NCBI RefSeq assembly: GCF_009765875.1
Contig: NZ_LMUP01000002.1
Location: forward strand, 62,001 to 126,000
DNA length: 64,000 nucleotides
From: Pedobacter sp. L105
Lineage (GTDB): Bacteria; Bacteroidota; Bacteroidia; Sphingobacteriales; Sphingobacteriaceae
Direction: 5' to 3'
Position numbers and translations under genes: made by a program
The notes under the pieces: model-generated
Told to the model about the DNA's origin: nothing
The model's input: only the letters and a program-made list of their open reading frames with translations
Database searches by the model: none
Part shown: piece by piece, positions 1-9,562 of the stretch
Position numbering within the stretch: position 1 is the first letter of the stretch
Layout: each line of letters begins with the position of its first letter

Positions 1-1
1 T

Positions 2-781
2 ATAAAAAGTCTTGAAGATGAGTTTAATATCCATTTGTTTACCAGGACTTCCAGGAAAGTAGAGCTTACCGCAGCCGGCGAAACACTGATGTACTATTGC
101 AAACAGATCAGTCATTTGGTAGAAGAAGCAAAAAAAGACCTTTCAAAAACAACCCAGCTGCTGGGTCAGCTGAAGATTGGCTGTATTGAAACTACAATGG
201 CTTTAAACGTTCCGGGGATGATTAACCAGTTCACCGATGCTTATCCCGATATTGAACTTGAATTCCAGTCGGCAAACTCAGGCGACCTGGTAACTAATGT
301 AATGAATTACAAACTGGATGCTGCTTTTGTGGCCGCCCCTATTACCCTGCCCGGGCTGGAACAACATCAGGTTAAAGAGGATCAGCTGGTGATCGTAACT
401 TCCGAAGCACAAACCAGCCTTAAACATGCTCTGGAAAACAAACCCGTCAAAATCGTTGTGTTTGACCAGGGTTGCATCTACAGATCGCGACTGGAGTCGT
501 GGCTGAGCTCAAAGGGCATTATCAATTACAAAAGCACCGTGCTCAACTCCCTGGAAGGGATCATCAACTTTGTTGAAGCAGGCATCGGTTTCACTATTTT
601 GCCGGCCGGTCTGGTGAATCAGTATTATGCCAGCCGAAAGCTCAAAACCTTTGCAATCAATAAAGAGCTGGGCACCTTAAATACAGTAATCATTTTTCGC
701 AAAAACGTTCCTCAGTCGAGGGCATTAAAGGCCTTTCTGGAAATGTATAGCCCTAAAGAGATAAATCATGAGCTGGTTTAG
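2..781 (+). CDS. LysR-family transcriptional regulator, 5' end outside window
   Basis: The reading frame is already open at base 2 and lacks its start, so this is the C-terminal ~85% of a LysR regulator. The first residues (SLEDEF..LFTRTSRKVELTAAG) are the recognition helix and wing of the winged-helix DNA-binding domain, with the usual LF.R..R.v.LT.aG pattern. A linker helix and a periplasmic-binding-like effector domain follow (QLKIGCIET onward; the G-GFTILP segment near the end is typical). These proteins usually regulate a divergent or neighbouring gene in response to a small molecule. The target here is probably upstream of the window and cannot be named. The SRPBCC gene follows 68 bp downstream on the same strand. 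Confidence 0.9.
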   Translation: MKSLEDEFNIHLFTRTSRKVELTAAGETLMYYCKQISHLVEEAKKDLSKTTQLLGQLKIGCIETTMALNVPGMINQFTDAYPDIELEFQSANSGDLVTNVMNYKLDAAFVAAPITLPGLEQHQVKEDQLVIVTSEAQTSLKHALENKPVKIVVFDQGCIYRSRLESWLSSKGIINYKSTVLNSLEGIINFVEAGIGFTILPAGLVNQYYASRKLKTFAINKELGTLNTVIIFRKNVPQSRALKAFLEMYSPKEINHELV

Positions 782-849
782 TTAATGGCAGAAAAAATAA
801 AACATTCATAAAATCCTGCTGTTGCTCCAATACATCTATCAAAAAACAC

Positions 850-1593
850 ATGAGCAACGAATTAACGAAAGAAATCCTGAGCGGATTAAAACAACTCAAC
901 TTCAGCAAGTCTGAAGACCAGAATATTGATGCAGGAGAACGCATGCTTTCACTTGCTTCAGGAACTTACTTATTATATAAAGGCTTAAAAAATATAGGTA
1001 GCCATCCTTTCCTGGGATTACAGGGAGCAGCTACAGGTTGTCTTTTACTATATCGGGGTGCCACCGGAGTATGCCCTGTTTACCGGATGATCGGCAAAGA
1101 CACCACAGATCCGCAGGCCATAAATATCACCGAAAATATTACGGTAAATGCACCACGCGAAAAAGTATATCAATTCTGGAGAGAGCTGGCTAACCTTCCA
1201 AAATTCATGACCCACCTTAAAAGTGTTGAAGAACGCGGAAAATATTCACAATGGGTAGCTAATACACCTGGTAATCTGATTGACCTCAGCTGGAATGCGG
1301 AGATCACCCGCGAAAAAGAAGGTGAATACCTGGGCTGGCAATCGATGAAAGGTTCCAAAATAGACAATGCTGGTAAAATAGAATTTAGTGATACGCTCAA
1401 TGAAACCGGAACGGAACTGCATATCGAAATCAATTACTTTCCTCCTGCTGGCAGCATTGGCAGAGGTCTCGTTTCTTTATTCAACGGCGGATTTGAGAAA
1501 ATGATCAAACAAGATATCCAGAACTTCAAACACTATGTGGAAGAAGCTGATTTTAAACAATACGCAGGACTGGATGTGATGCCGCAAATGTAA
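850..1593 (+). CDS. DUF2892-like membrane segment plus SRPBCC (polyketide-cyclase-type) domain protein
   Basis: A 247-aa protein. Residues ~25-85 (ERMLSLASGTYLLYKGL..., then FLGLQGAATGCLLLYRGATG.CPVY) form two hydrophobic, Gly-rich helices like the DUF2892/YgaP inner-membrane module. Residues ~95-235 (ITENITVNAPREKVYQFWRELANLPKFMTHLKSVE... to the terminal helix FEKMIKQDIQNFKHYVE) match the SRPBCC/START-like ligand-binding fold. The N-terminal helices would anchor it to the membrane and the SRPBCC cup could bind a hydrophobic ligand. The ligand is unknown. The same fusion is common in Bacteroidota and Proteobacteria beside general-stress genes. A bidirectional terminator follows. Confidence 0.85.
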   Translation: MSNELTKEILSGLKQLNFSKSEDQNIDAGERMLSLASGTYLLYKGLKNIGSHPFLGLQGAATGCLLLYRGATGVCPVYRMIGKDTTDPQAINITENITVNAPREKVYQFWRELANLPKFMTHLKSVEERGKYSQWVANTPGNLIDLSWNAEITREKEGEYLGWQSMKGSKIDNAGKIEFSDTLNETGTELHIEINYFPPAGSIGRGLVSLFNGGFEKMIKQDIQNFKHYVEEADFKQYAGLDVMPQM

Positions 1594-1607
1594 TACCTGG
1601 CTCTAGT

Positions 1608-1679
1608 AAAAAAAGCAATCATTAGGTAATGCCCGGAAATGTTAGAAAATTATGGCACATTACCCGATGATTGCTTTTT
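1608..1679. terminator. bidirectional intrinsic terminator
   Basis: A long inverted repeat has arms from about 1609 to 1631 and 1658 to 1679. The outer part is AAAAAGCAATCAT against ATGATTGCTTTTT, continued inward by GGTAATG against CATTACC. It has A-runs on one side and T-runs on the other. It lies between the convergent SRPBCC and SDR genes and can end both transcripts. Confidence 0.85.
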
Positions 1680-1690
1680 ATCATTTAATT

Positions 1691-2485
1691 TTACTCCTGC
1701 ACAGGTTTCTGCTGTTCGTAGGTTTGATGGGCTACCACACTATCAGGGATTAAATTACTGATACCTACCTGCACCTTATTTTTGAACCCGGAAACAACTT
1801 TATCCTGTCCAGCCATCAGGGCTTCATATCCATCCTTTGCTACATCAGCCGGATCTGCCAGTGCATTTTTATCATGTACAACTTTGCTATCCTGCATTTC
1901 AGCCTTATTAAAGAAATCAGTATCTGTAGGGCCAGGCATCAGTGCCGTAATGGTAACGCCTGTATCTTTTACTTCTTCCCTGATCGCTTCTGTAAATGAA
2001 AGGACAAATGCTTTTGTACCATGATAAACAGATTGCCATGGTCCCGGAATTTTGCTGGCTACGGAGGCCAGGTTCAGGATTTTGCCAGAATCCCTGCTGA
2101 GCATATCTTTAAGGAATAATTTAGTAAGGATCACCAGTGATGAAATGTTCAGATCGATGATAGACAGCTCACGGTCAATATCAGTATCTTTAAACTCCCC
2201 GTAAAGCCCTTGTCCTGCGGCGTTAACCAGCACATCGATCTCAATTCCCCTGCTTTTTATTTCTGCATACAGGGAAAAAGCTTCCTCTTTATCAAACAGG
2301 TCTTTGCAGAAAGTGGTCACTGCTAAGCCCACCTGGGTAAACTCTATAGCTTTGTTATCAAGCTCCTGCTGGTTACGTCCCACAATAACCAGGTTATACT
2401 TGTCTTTGGCAAAAAGTTTTGCCAGCTCATACCCTATCCCGCTTGTTGCGCCAGTGATGAGTACATATTGTTTTGCATTGCTCAT
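1691..2485 (-). CDS. SDR-family NAD(P)-dependent oxidoreductase
   Basis: A 264-aa classical short-chain dehydrogenase/reductase. The Rossmann dinucleotide motif TGATSGIG is at residues 11-18, NAAG at 88-91, and the catalytic Ser (141/144), Tyr154 and Lys158 in SVASK...YHGTK. PGPTDTDF follows, the usual post-catalytic PG segment. An Arg just after the second strand (VGRN) suggests NADPH preference, which is inference. The sequence most resembles the YqjQ/DltE-type subgroup, whose substrates are mostly unknown. It is a cytosolic, single gene facing the SRPBCC gene across a shared terminator. Confidence 0.93.
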   Translation of the reverse strand: MSNAKQYVLITGATSGIGYELAKLFAKDKYNLVIVGRNQQELDNKAIEFTQVGLAVTTFCKDLFDKEEAFSLYAEIKSRGIEIDVLVNAAGQGLYGEFKDTDIDRELSIIDLNISSLVILTKLFLKDMLSRDSGKILNLASVASKIPGPWQSVYHGTKAFVLSFTEAIREEVKDTGVTITALMPGPTDTDFFNKAEMQDSKVVHDKNALADPADVAKDGYEALMAGQDKVVSGFKNKVQVGISNLIPDSVVAHQTYEQQKPVQE

Positions 2486-2702
2486 GTTTTTTAGGTTTTA
2501 ATATTAAGATCAAAAATTAACATCCCTGTTTATTTAAAGTTTGCTAAAAATGAAAATAGGGCCATCTGTATTTCTACAAATACACAATCGTTAATCGTAC
2601 TTCTATAATCAAATAAAATTTATGATAATGTTACCAGTTATAACTGAATAAATTTTTATATTCAATAACTATTATAAAACATTTGATGAGTGATCCATCG
2701 GC

Positions 2703-3848
2703 ATGTTACCTAATGTAAAATACATGATAGACGACAGTAAAGAGAAGTTAAGAATTGAAGCCGTAGAGAGATATAAAGGCATTTATTTGTCAAGAGAAAG
2801 AGAGCTTCATGACATCGTTGAAATTTTAGCCGAAATTTGTCAGATGCCAATTGCCATGATCACCTTAATAGATAATGATCATCAATTGATAAAACATAAA
2901 GTAGGTGCGCTAATTGATAAAACGTCCAGAAAAGAATCTTTTTGCTCCCTCATGGTCCATGAAGGAAAAACGCTCCAGGTAGAAGACACCACTAAAGACG
3001 CCCGCTTTAAAAACATGAAATGGGTAAAAGGAAAAAATGGTATTAAATTTTACGCGGGTACACCTCTCACATCCAGAGATGGTTTCCATATTGGGAGTTT
3101 ATGTGTTTATGACCGCAAGATTAACAAACTTTCAGAAAAGCAGCTTAAGATCATGGAAACGCTTTCCCGGCAGGCATCTCACCTGCTGGAACTAGAACTC
3201 AGTTTAGATTTGCTAAACGAACATTTCCTGGAGATACAAAAGCAAAAGGACAAAACGGAAAAAACAGATCTTAAGCTAAGGTCTTTTTTTGAGAGTTTTA
3301 CTTCCTGTTATGTACTGCTTGATAAACATATGGTTGTGCTTGATTTTAACGAGGCAATGGCCAATTTCATCAGTGACATCGATAAAGGGAATTTGCAGCT
3401 GGATAGTGTCTTTTCAGATTTTCTTTCTCCAGCTTACCGGGAGAATTTCTATAAAAATTTCATGGAGGCACTTGATGGGAACAGGATTCAGGAGGAGCTT
3501 AGTTTAGAGTACATAAATCTTGGGGAGATCTGGTGGAAAATCACTTTTGCACCTATGCTGGGGAAAGAAAAACAAGTGACAGGCGTATCTGTTAACTGTG
3601 TGAATATCAATGAACGTAAAAATCATGAATTAAAAATATTAAAACAAAACCAGTCGCTGTTAAAAATAGCGCATATGCAATCGCACGAATTCAGAAAGCC
3701 AGTCGCCTCCATAAAAGGAATCATGCAGCTCATCAAAGCAGATAATTACCTGCCCGATCTGGAATCCCTGTTACAAATGGAGCGAGCTGTGCAAGAGCTC
3801 GACGAAAAGATATTAGAGGTGATCATGCTGAGTAAAACCTATGAGTAA
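2703..3848 (+). CDS. GAF-PAS sensor protein ending in a HisKA-like helix, no ATPase domain
   Basis: 381 aa. An N-terminal GAF domain (~20-165; MPIAMITLIDNDHQLIKHKVG, SFCSLMVHEGKTLQVEDTTKDARF, FYAGTPLTSRDGFHIGSLCVYD) is followed by a coiled coil and a PAS domain (~195-310). The protein ends with a phospho-acceptor-type helix containing MQSHEFRKPVASIKGIMQLI. His328 is in the H-box position, followed by R-x-P rather than the usual T-P. Only 53 residues follow it. There are no N, G1 or G2 boxes, so it cannot autophosphorylate alone. It could be a dimerisation module, a phosphotransfer protein or a substrate of a separate ATPase. A very similar ending occurs in the PAS-PAS protein at 11880. An alternative start is the Met at codon 8. 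Confidence 0.85.
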   Translation: MLPNVKYMIDDSKEKLRIEAVERYKGIYLSRERELHDIVEILAEICQMPIAMITLIDNDHQLIKHKVGALIDKTSRKESFCSLMVHEGKTLQVEDTTKDARFKNMKWVKGKNGIKFYAGTPLTSRDGFHIGSLCVYDRKINKLSEKQLKIMETLSRQASHLLELELSLDLLNEHFLEIQKQKDKTEKTDLKLRSFFESFTSCYVLLDKHMVVLDFNEAMANFISDIDKGNLQLDSVFSDFLSPAYRENFYKNFMEALDGNRIQEELSLEYINLGEIWWKITFAPMLGKEKQVTGVSVNCVNINERKNHELKILKQNQSLLKIAHMQSHEFRKPVASIKGIMQLIKADNYLPDLESLLQMERAVQELDEKILEVIMLSKTYE

Positions 3849-3985
3849 TCAACGCTTAACAATTAAGCGTTTGCAGCAATAAATTGATTTAAAGGTAGAT
3901 ATTTGAAATATCACGCCAATTTATAACATTTTTTATAAAAAAGCTGTTCTAAATTTTATCTTTAGTCCTGACCAACTGTTTGCCA

Positions 3986-6913
3986 ATGCTTTCATTCGAA
4001 GATATCTTTTTCAAAGCTCTTTTTAATAGCCCTGTTCCACGGGTTATTTTAAAGGCAGACGCACCTGATTTTACGATTATCAATTTCAATGATGCTTATA
4101 AAGAAGTAACCAATACCAAGCATAAAGATATTACAGGTCTATTTTTATGGCAGGCATTTGATCCAAAGGATGCGGGAGACAACGGCGGGGAGATATTACT
4201 GACAGCCCTGGTCAAGGCGACAGAAACCAATCAGACTGTCCACATGCCCCCTTTTCATTACGACATCCCCGCTGCAGATGGAACAGGAATTGTATTAAGC
4301 TGGTGGCAGCTGGAAATTGTACCCGTTACAGGAAATGATGGAAAACCGGAATACCTGCTTCTCACAACTAATAATATTACAGAAGAAATCCTTAAACAGC
4401 AGTCCATTGAAGAAGCAAAAGTAAGAGAGCACCACCTCAATGAAGAGATACTCACCATCAACGAAGAACTGATGACCGCCAATGAGGAATTACTAACTTC
4501 CAATGAAGATCTGCTGGAAGCCCAGGAAAAACTAACCTTGTTGAATAAAGAACTGGAACAAAGGGTAGTGAGACGTACCCGGGAACTGGTGGCAAGTAAC
4601 TTAAAGCTCAAGAACATCTTTGAACAATCTCCGCTGGGCTTTTATGTACTTACTGGCCCCGACCTCATCATCGACCTGGTTAATGACCACATGTTAAAGC
4701 TCTGGAACAAATCCAGGGACATTATCGGCAAACCTTATATTCTTGTAAGACCGGAAGCAAACTCATTTATCAATACCCTGAAAGAGGTTTACCGCTCTGG
4801 AAATCCTTTTAAAGAAAATGAGTTGAAAGTCCCGATATATGAGGGCGAAGTACTCACCCACGGATATTTTAACATTATTTATCAGCCCATAAAAAATGAG
4901 CAGAACCTGACTACAGGAATTTTAGCTATCATAGAAGACGTAACGGAAAGGATCTTGTCAAAACAAAACATCGATAGGATCAACCGTCAGTTACACCTCG
5001 CCGTAAATGCTGCAAAAATGGGGTCCTGGAATATTGATCCCGAAACAAAGGCCCTGCATTACAATACCATGCTGGCTGAATTGTATGGTTATGAAGGCCC
5101 TGGCCTGATGACCTACGCTGATGCGATCGGACAGGTTACAGAAGATTACCGCGATCAACTGCTTGATCAGATTGAAGAAGCCATAAGCCATGGAGGAGAC
5201 TACGATATCACTTACACTCAACGCCGCTTTGATAATAATGAATTGATCTGGTTAAGATCAATGGGTAAAGTCACCCCCGACAGCCATGGCGATTACACTG
5301 TTTTTTCTGGTGTAGTCATGGATATCACCGAACAGGTTAAGGCAGGTCAATTACTGGAACAAGGAGCAAAAGAGCAGCAACTGTTAAATGATCAGCTGGC
5401 GGCAATCAATGAAAAAATGACTGGTGTAAATGAACAGTTATACCAAACACAGGAAGACCTGGTAAAAACCCTCAGCGAAGTTGCGGAGAGTGAAGCCAGG
5501 CTGCGCTACCTGCTGGAAGATGCGCCGATAGCTATTGCAGTGATGAAAGGAAGGGAATTGGTCATCGAAGCGGCAAATAAAAAAATCCTGGAAATCTGGG
5601 GCAAATCCAGCAAGATCATTGGCCAGCCTTTGCACCTGGCCCTGCCAGAACTACAGGGACAGGACTTTCTGGCCTGGATGGATAAAGTATATATTACCGG
5701 CGAGCCTTTTATTGGCACCGAAGTAATGGCTTTCCTCGAAGTAAAAGGTACCCTCGAAGAAGTTTATTCCAACTTTGTTTATCATCCTATAAAGGGGCCT
5801 GATGGACAAACCAACAGTATCATGGTAGTAGTTAACGTAGTAACTGAAGAAGTAAAAGCCAAACAGCGGATTGAAACTGCGCAGCAGCAGTTTCGTCAGG
5901 CTATAGATTCCGCCAACCTGGGCACCTGGAGTGTAGATCCGGAACGCAGTCATCTAACCCTTTCCGAACGCTCCAAGCAGCTCTTTGGGGTACCATTAGA
6001 TAAAGAAGTGTCTTTCTCAGAAGCAATGGAGGCAGTAGACCCCGACTACCATGAGCTGATACATACAACTGTTACCAAAGGCCTGGTTTTATATGAATCC
6101 TGCGATATAGAATACCCAATTAACAGCCTGGTATCCAAACAGCGCAAATGGCTAAGGGTCACCGGCAAAATGTTTTTTGATGATGGGAACAAACCGGCGC
6201 ACTTCTCCGGGATCATCATGGATATCACCGACCGTAAATTAGAAGAACAGCGAAAAGATGATTTTATCAGTGTGGCCAGCCATGAGCTAAAAACACCGAT
6301 CACCACCCTGAAAGGCTCTATACAGCTACTTAGGCGGATGAAGGACAGGGCACCGAAAGAAGTGTTATCCGATCTGATCGAGCAGGCCAATAAAAGCATG
6401 GACAAAGTTAATGGACTGATTGATAACTTCCTCAATGTAAACTTATTATCAGACGGACAAATTCCTTTAAATAAAAAAACATTTACCGTTTCCGAAATGC
6501 TGGATGGCTGCTGCAACCATGTGCGGTCGGCGGGGCATTATGAATTGATCTTAGAGGGCGACAGGGAGCTACAGGTATTTGCAGACCAGGACCGTATTGA
6601 CCAGGTAGTGGTAAATTTTGTAAACAATGCGGTGAAGTATGCCCCTCTGTCTACAAAGATCTACCTCATCATTGAAAAATTTGGCCAGATGGTAAAAATA
6701 TCCGTAAAAGATACCGGCCCTGGCATCCCGCCAGAAAAAGTGGGCCATTTATTTGGCAGGTATTACCGGGCAGATTACAGTGGTTTTCAATATTCCGGTC
6801 TGGGCCTTGGCTTGTACATCAGTGCAGAAATCATTAAACGCCATGATGGAGAGATCGGTGTAGACAGTGAGTTGGGTAAAGGAAGTACTTTTTGGTTTAC
6901 GCTGCCCTTATAA
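3986..6913 (+). CDS. multi-PAS sensor histidine kinase
   Basis: A 975-aa cytosolic kinase with no membrane span. It has an N-terminal PAS (~1-130), an acidic coiled-coil signalling helix with near-repeats (NEELMTANEELLTSNEDLLEAQ-type), and four further PAS/PAC units (~200-320, 335-450, 500-620, 630-755). Each ends in a PAC-like D.(T/V)E motif. The catalytic core follows: H-box FISVASHELKTPI with His766, N-box NFVNNAVKYAP, G1 DTGPGIP and G2 GLGLGLYI, ending GKGSTFWFTLPL. No partner response regulator is adjacent, so it may signal to the hybrid kinase downstream or to a distant regulator. The frame can be extended two codons to a TTG, but the ATG at 3986 is preferred. Confidence 0.93.
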   Translation: MLSFEDIFFKALFNSPVPRVILKADAPDFTIINFNDAYKEVTNTKHKDITGLFLWQAFDPKDAGDNGGEILLTALVKATETNQTVHMPPFHYDIPAADGTGIVLSWWQLEIVPVTGNDGKPEYLLLTTNNITEEILKQQSIEEAKVREHHLNEEILTINEELMTANEELLTSNEDLLEAQEKLTLLNKELEQRVVRRTRELVASNLKLKNIFEQSPLGFYVLTGPDLIIDLVNDHMLKLWNKSRDIIGKPYILVRPEANSFINTLKEVYRSGNPFKENELKVPIYEGEVLTHGYFNIIYQPIKNEQNLTTGILAIIEDVTERILSKQNIDRINRQLHLAVNAAKMGSWNIDPETKALHYNTMLAELYGYEGPGLMTYADAIGQVTEDYRDQLLDQIEEAISHGGDYDITYTQRRFDNNELIWLRSMGKVTPDSHGDYTVFSGVVMDITEQVKAGQLLEQGAKEQQLLNDQLAAINEKMTGVNEQLYQTQEDLVKTLSEVAESEARLRYLLEDAPIAIAVMKGRELVIEAANKKILEIWGKSSKIIGQPLHLALPELQGQDFLAWMDKVYITGEPFIGTEVMAFLEVKGTLEEVYSNFVYHPIKGPDGQTNSIMVVVNVVTEEVKAKQRIETAQQQFRQAIDSANLGTWSVDPERSHLTLSERSKQLFGVPLDKEVSFSEAMEAVDPDYHELIHTTVTKGLVLYESCDIEYPINSLVSKQRKWLRVTGKMFFDDGNKPAHFSGIIMDITDRKLEEQRKDDFISVASHELKTPITTLKGSIQLLRRMKDRAPKEVLSDLIEQANKSMDKVNGLIDNFLNVNLLSDGQIPLNKKTFTVSEMLDGCCNHVRSAGHYELILEGDRELQVFADQDRIDQVVVNFVNNAVKYAPLSTKIYLIIEKFGQMVKISVKDTGPGIPPEKVGHLFGRYYRADYSGFQYSGLGLGLYISAEIIKRHDGEIGVDSELGKGSTFWFTLPL

Positions 6914-7220
6914 GTACCACATAATTCATCTGAATTTACAGATTCTGGAAAACATTTAACGATTATTCCTGCTGGCCGGCATTCAATCGAACTGATATTG
7001 AAAGTGGCTATTAAAAAACCATCTCATTATTGCCCGGACATTTTCCAGTCTTAACTGTATATTTTACAACAGGTTAAGAAAACTGAAGAACCACAGCCGG
7101 ATCAGTTGTGCCTTAAAAATGAACAGCATCTATTCATCTAATAGCAAAACTTACCGGCCTCCATGTTGTTATAGCTGAAACCAGTTGATGAAGCACGTAA
7201 CCGAATTCTGATTGTTAACC
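6914..7220. other. intergenic region, no gene seen
   Basis: About 307 bp between two sensor-kinase genes. No ORF with coding character, no strong hairpin and no convincing promoter box was found. The length suggests that the hybrid kinase has its own promoter. Confidence 0.5.
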
Positions 7221-8876
7221 ATGCACCACAATAAAGATCAGCCTGAAGAAATTGATCAAATAAAAATCTTTATGTCAAGAAATAAAACAATTAACATCCT
7301 CCTCGTAGACGACAGTACTGATAATCTAATGGTTCTGGAATCTGCTTTAGAAAAAGACAATATAAAAATATATACGACCAGCGATCCAAAAAATGTAATG
7401 GATATCTGTATGAATTCCGATATCTCTATTGCGTTAATTGATATCAAAATGCCCTACATGAGCGGATTTGAGTTACTTGATCTGATAAAAAGCAATTCAT
7501 TAACAGACAATATCATGGTCATCTTAATGACGGGATATTCAATGAGCACCGAAGATGTGGTAAGGGGCCTCACTAAAGGGGCTGTGGACTATTTATTCAA
7601 ACCACTCGACCTATATATTACTACAGCAAAAGTAAATTCATTGATAGCTATCGTAAATTACCAGAGGGAAATCCGGGATAAAAATAAAGAATTAGAGACC
7701 TATCAGCTAGAGCTATTTAAGGCTGTAGAAGAAGCAGAAGAAAATAAGGTGGTGAAAGAAAACTTCCTCGCTAATATGAGTCATGAAATACGCACCCCGC
7801 TCAATGCCATCATTGGCATCACGCATTTGTTAAAAGACTCTCCTATTAATACCGATCAGCAGGAAATGATCAAACTGATGGATTACTCTTCCAAATCATT
7901 ATTAGGAATCGTTAATGACATATTAGAGAGTTCTCAGATAGATGCCGGCAAGATCAACATCGTCAATGACAAAGTCAACATCGTTAATTTGGTACAAACC
8001 ATTTCTGATCTGACTACACCTATGGCACTTGAAAAGGGCTTAATTCTAACCTGTTCTATAGATAAAGAAACTCCGGAAATGATCATTGGGGATGCACTGC
8101 GTCTCAACCAGATTTTAATCAATTTAATCAACAATTCCATCAAATTCACCACGGCAGGAAACATTGCCATTAGCCTTCAGGTAATCGAAAAAAGCGATCA
8201 TGATGTGGTTTTGGAAATCCAGGTAAAAGATACGGGTATCGGAATTCCAGCTGTTTCCATTGATCATATATTTGACCGGTTTGAGCAGATAGAAGACAAA
8301 ACATGGCAAAAATTTGGTGGTACAGGATTAGGGCTATCCATAGTAAAACGATTAATCGAATTGATGGATGGCGAAATTAAGGTTGAAAGCGAAATGGGAA
8401 AGGGAACAGCTTTTACCTTTAAAAAACGATTTGAGCTGGCAGCAATTAACAATTCTTTAGCGCAGCCGAAAGATAAAGTGCAAATGCTGTCTAAGTTTAA
8501 TGATATCTGTATCCTGCTGGCAGAAGACAATCTCATCAACCAATTTGTGGCCATTAACATTCTAAAAAGCTGGAATATCACCGTAGATGTTGCTGAAAAT
8601 GGTCTCGAAGCTTTTGAAAAATTAAAACTTAAAAATTACAACTTAATTTTGATGGATATTCATATGCCCGTAATGAATGGTAATGAAGCTACCCGGAAGA
8701 TCAGAAAAGAACTGTTGGATGCTAAAAAAGACATTCCAATTATTTCATTCTCCGCTTCTGTAATCGATCACGAGAAAAAAGAAGCCAGGGATGCCGGAGT
8801 AAATGATTTTATTGAAAAACCTTTTGACCCGCAATCCCTTCATGATAAAATCGCTAATCTTACAGATAAAAAATAA
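7221..8876 (+). CDS. hybrid sensor kinase: receiver, HisKA-HATPase, receiver
   Basis: A 551-aa soluble hybrid kinase without a sensory input domain of its own. The N-terminal receiver (~18-140) has phospho-acceptor Asp74 in ALIDIKMPYMSGF and the conserved Lys in FKPLD. The kinase core follows: H-box NFLANMSHEIRTPLNAI with His188, N-box NQILINLINNSIKFT, G1 DTGIGIP, F-box DRFEQ and G2 GGTGLGLSIVKRL. The C-terminal receiver (~430-550) has Asp479 in LILMDIHMPVMNG and Lys in IEKPFD. Its architecture suggests that input arrives by phosphorylation of the first receiver, which makes it a natural integrator for the neighbouring sensors. The start is placed at the ATG at 7221; an in-frame TTG lies three codons upstream and another ATG is at 7272. 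Confidence 0.92.
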   Translation: MHHNKDQPEEIDQIKIFMSRNKTINILLVDDSTDNLMVLESALEKDNIKIYTTSDPKNVMDICMNSDISIALIDIKMPYMSGFELLDLIKSNSLTDNIMVILMTGYSMSTEDVVRGLTKGAVDYLFKPLDLYITTAKVNSLIAIVNYQREIRDKNKELETYQLELFKAVEEAEENKVVKENFLANMSHEIRTPLNAIIGITHLLKDSPINTDQQEMIKLMDYSSKSLLGIVNDILESSQIDAGKINIVNDKVNIVNLVQTISDLTTPMALEKGLILTCSIDKETPEMIIGDALRLNQILINLINNSIKFTTAGNIAISLQVIEKSDHDVVLEIQVKDTGIGIPAVSIDHIFDRFEQIEDKTWQKFGGTGLGLSIVKRLIELMDGEIKVESEMGKGTAFTFKKRFELAAINNSLAQPKDKVQMLSKFNDICILLAEDNLINQFVAINILKSWNITVDVAENGLEAFEKLKLKNYNLILMDIHMPVMNGNEATRKIRKELLDAKKDIPIISFSASVIDHEKKEARDAGVNDFIEKPFDPQSLHDKIANLTDKK

Positions 8877-8921
8877 TTGATCAGGCTAACAGTTCAGATG
8901 AGCTGATGACCTGATCAATTT
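8875..8921 (+). terminator. intrinsic terminator after hybrid kinase
   Basis: A perfect 11-bp inverted repeat (AATTGATCAGG at 8875-8885, CCTGATCAATT at 8910-8920) spans a 24-nt loop. The left arm overlaps the stop codon of the hybrid kinase. The T-run is weak, so this could also be a structured 3' end. Confidence 0.5.
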
Positions 8922-9009
8922 AATGTTCATTTAAACTTCTATAAGATCGGATAGTATCCAGACAAACCTTTTCACCCTGAAAACTGTATAGCTTAACAAA
9001 TAACCAGCT

Positions 9010-9486
9010 ATGTCATTCTATTTAATTTATATCAGCAAGGCAACAAATCTGCTATCTGACCAGGATCTGGTAAAAATATTAAAAACATCGCGCGACTGGA
9101 ACCACGATCATGACATCACAGGAATGCTGCTTTATGTCCAGGGATGCTTTTTAAGTTTAGTGGGAGGCCGTACTGCCGAAGAAACTGAGGGACGTTTCAT
9201 TCAGATCTTAGAAGGGGCAGAAACTGACGTGATGGAAACTTTCAAAGCTATCCGATCAGATGAAAGGCATTATGACCTCATGTTATTAAGAAAAGGAACA
9301 GCTGCCAGCAGAAGTTTTGAAAGCTGGGATATGGGCTTCAGGTCGCTGGATCTGGCTGAGTATAAAACTATACCCGGATTCTTTGAACTGGACGATTCCC
9401 TCTTGGAAAAGTCAGATATACAACAGTCTAATTTTGCCTTAAATTTTATGAAATCGTTTTATGAAATGAGTAAAAGCAAGTTATAA
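9010..9486 (+). CDS. BLUF-domain protein with the key Gln replaced by Ser
   Basis: 158 aa, a BLUF (blue light using FAD) domain over residues ~1-100 plus a short C-terminal helical tail. By alignment to Synechocystis PixD (Slr1694), the flavin-contacting Tyr8 corresponds to Tyr7 here (LIYISKAT) and Asn32 to Asn31 (NHDHDITG). The W-x-M motif is kept (ESWDMGF). The photoactive Gln50 in F-L-Q-x-L-E-G is Ser49 here (CFLSLVGG), and the conserved Glu is Gly. The Tyr-Gln hydrogen-bond switch drives BLUF photochemistry, so this domain should have altered or no light response. It lies next to the hybrid kinase and other sensors. A stand-alone BLUF usually acts by protein-protein interaction. Confidence 0.9.
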   Translation: MSFYLIYISKATNLLSDQDLVKILKTSRDWNHDHDITGMLLYVQGCFLSLVGGRTAEETEGRFIQILEGAETDVMETFKAIRSDERHYDLMLLRKGTAASRSFESWDMGFRSLDLAEYKTIPGFFELDDSLLEKSDIQQSNFALNFMKSFYEMSKSKL

Positions 9487-9562
9487 GAGGTTTATTTTAA
9501 AAACAAGAATATTTTAGCAAACGGCCCTTCCTTAATTCGGGTAATCAAATTGGAATAGAAAT

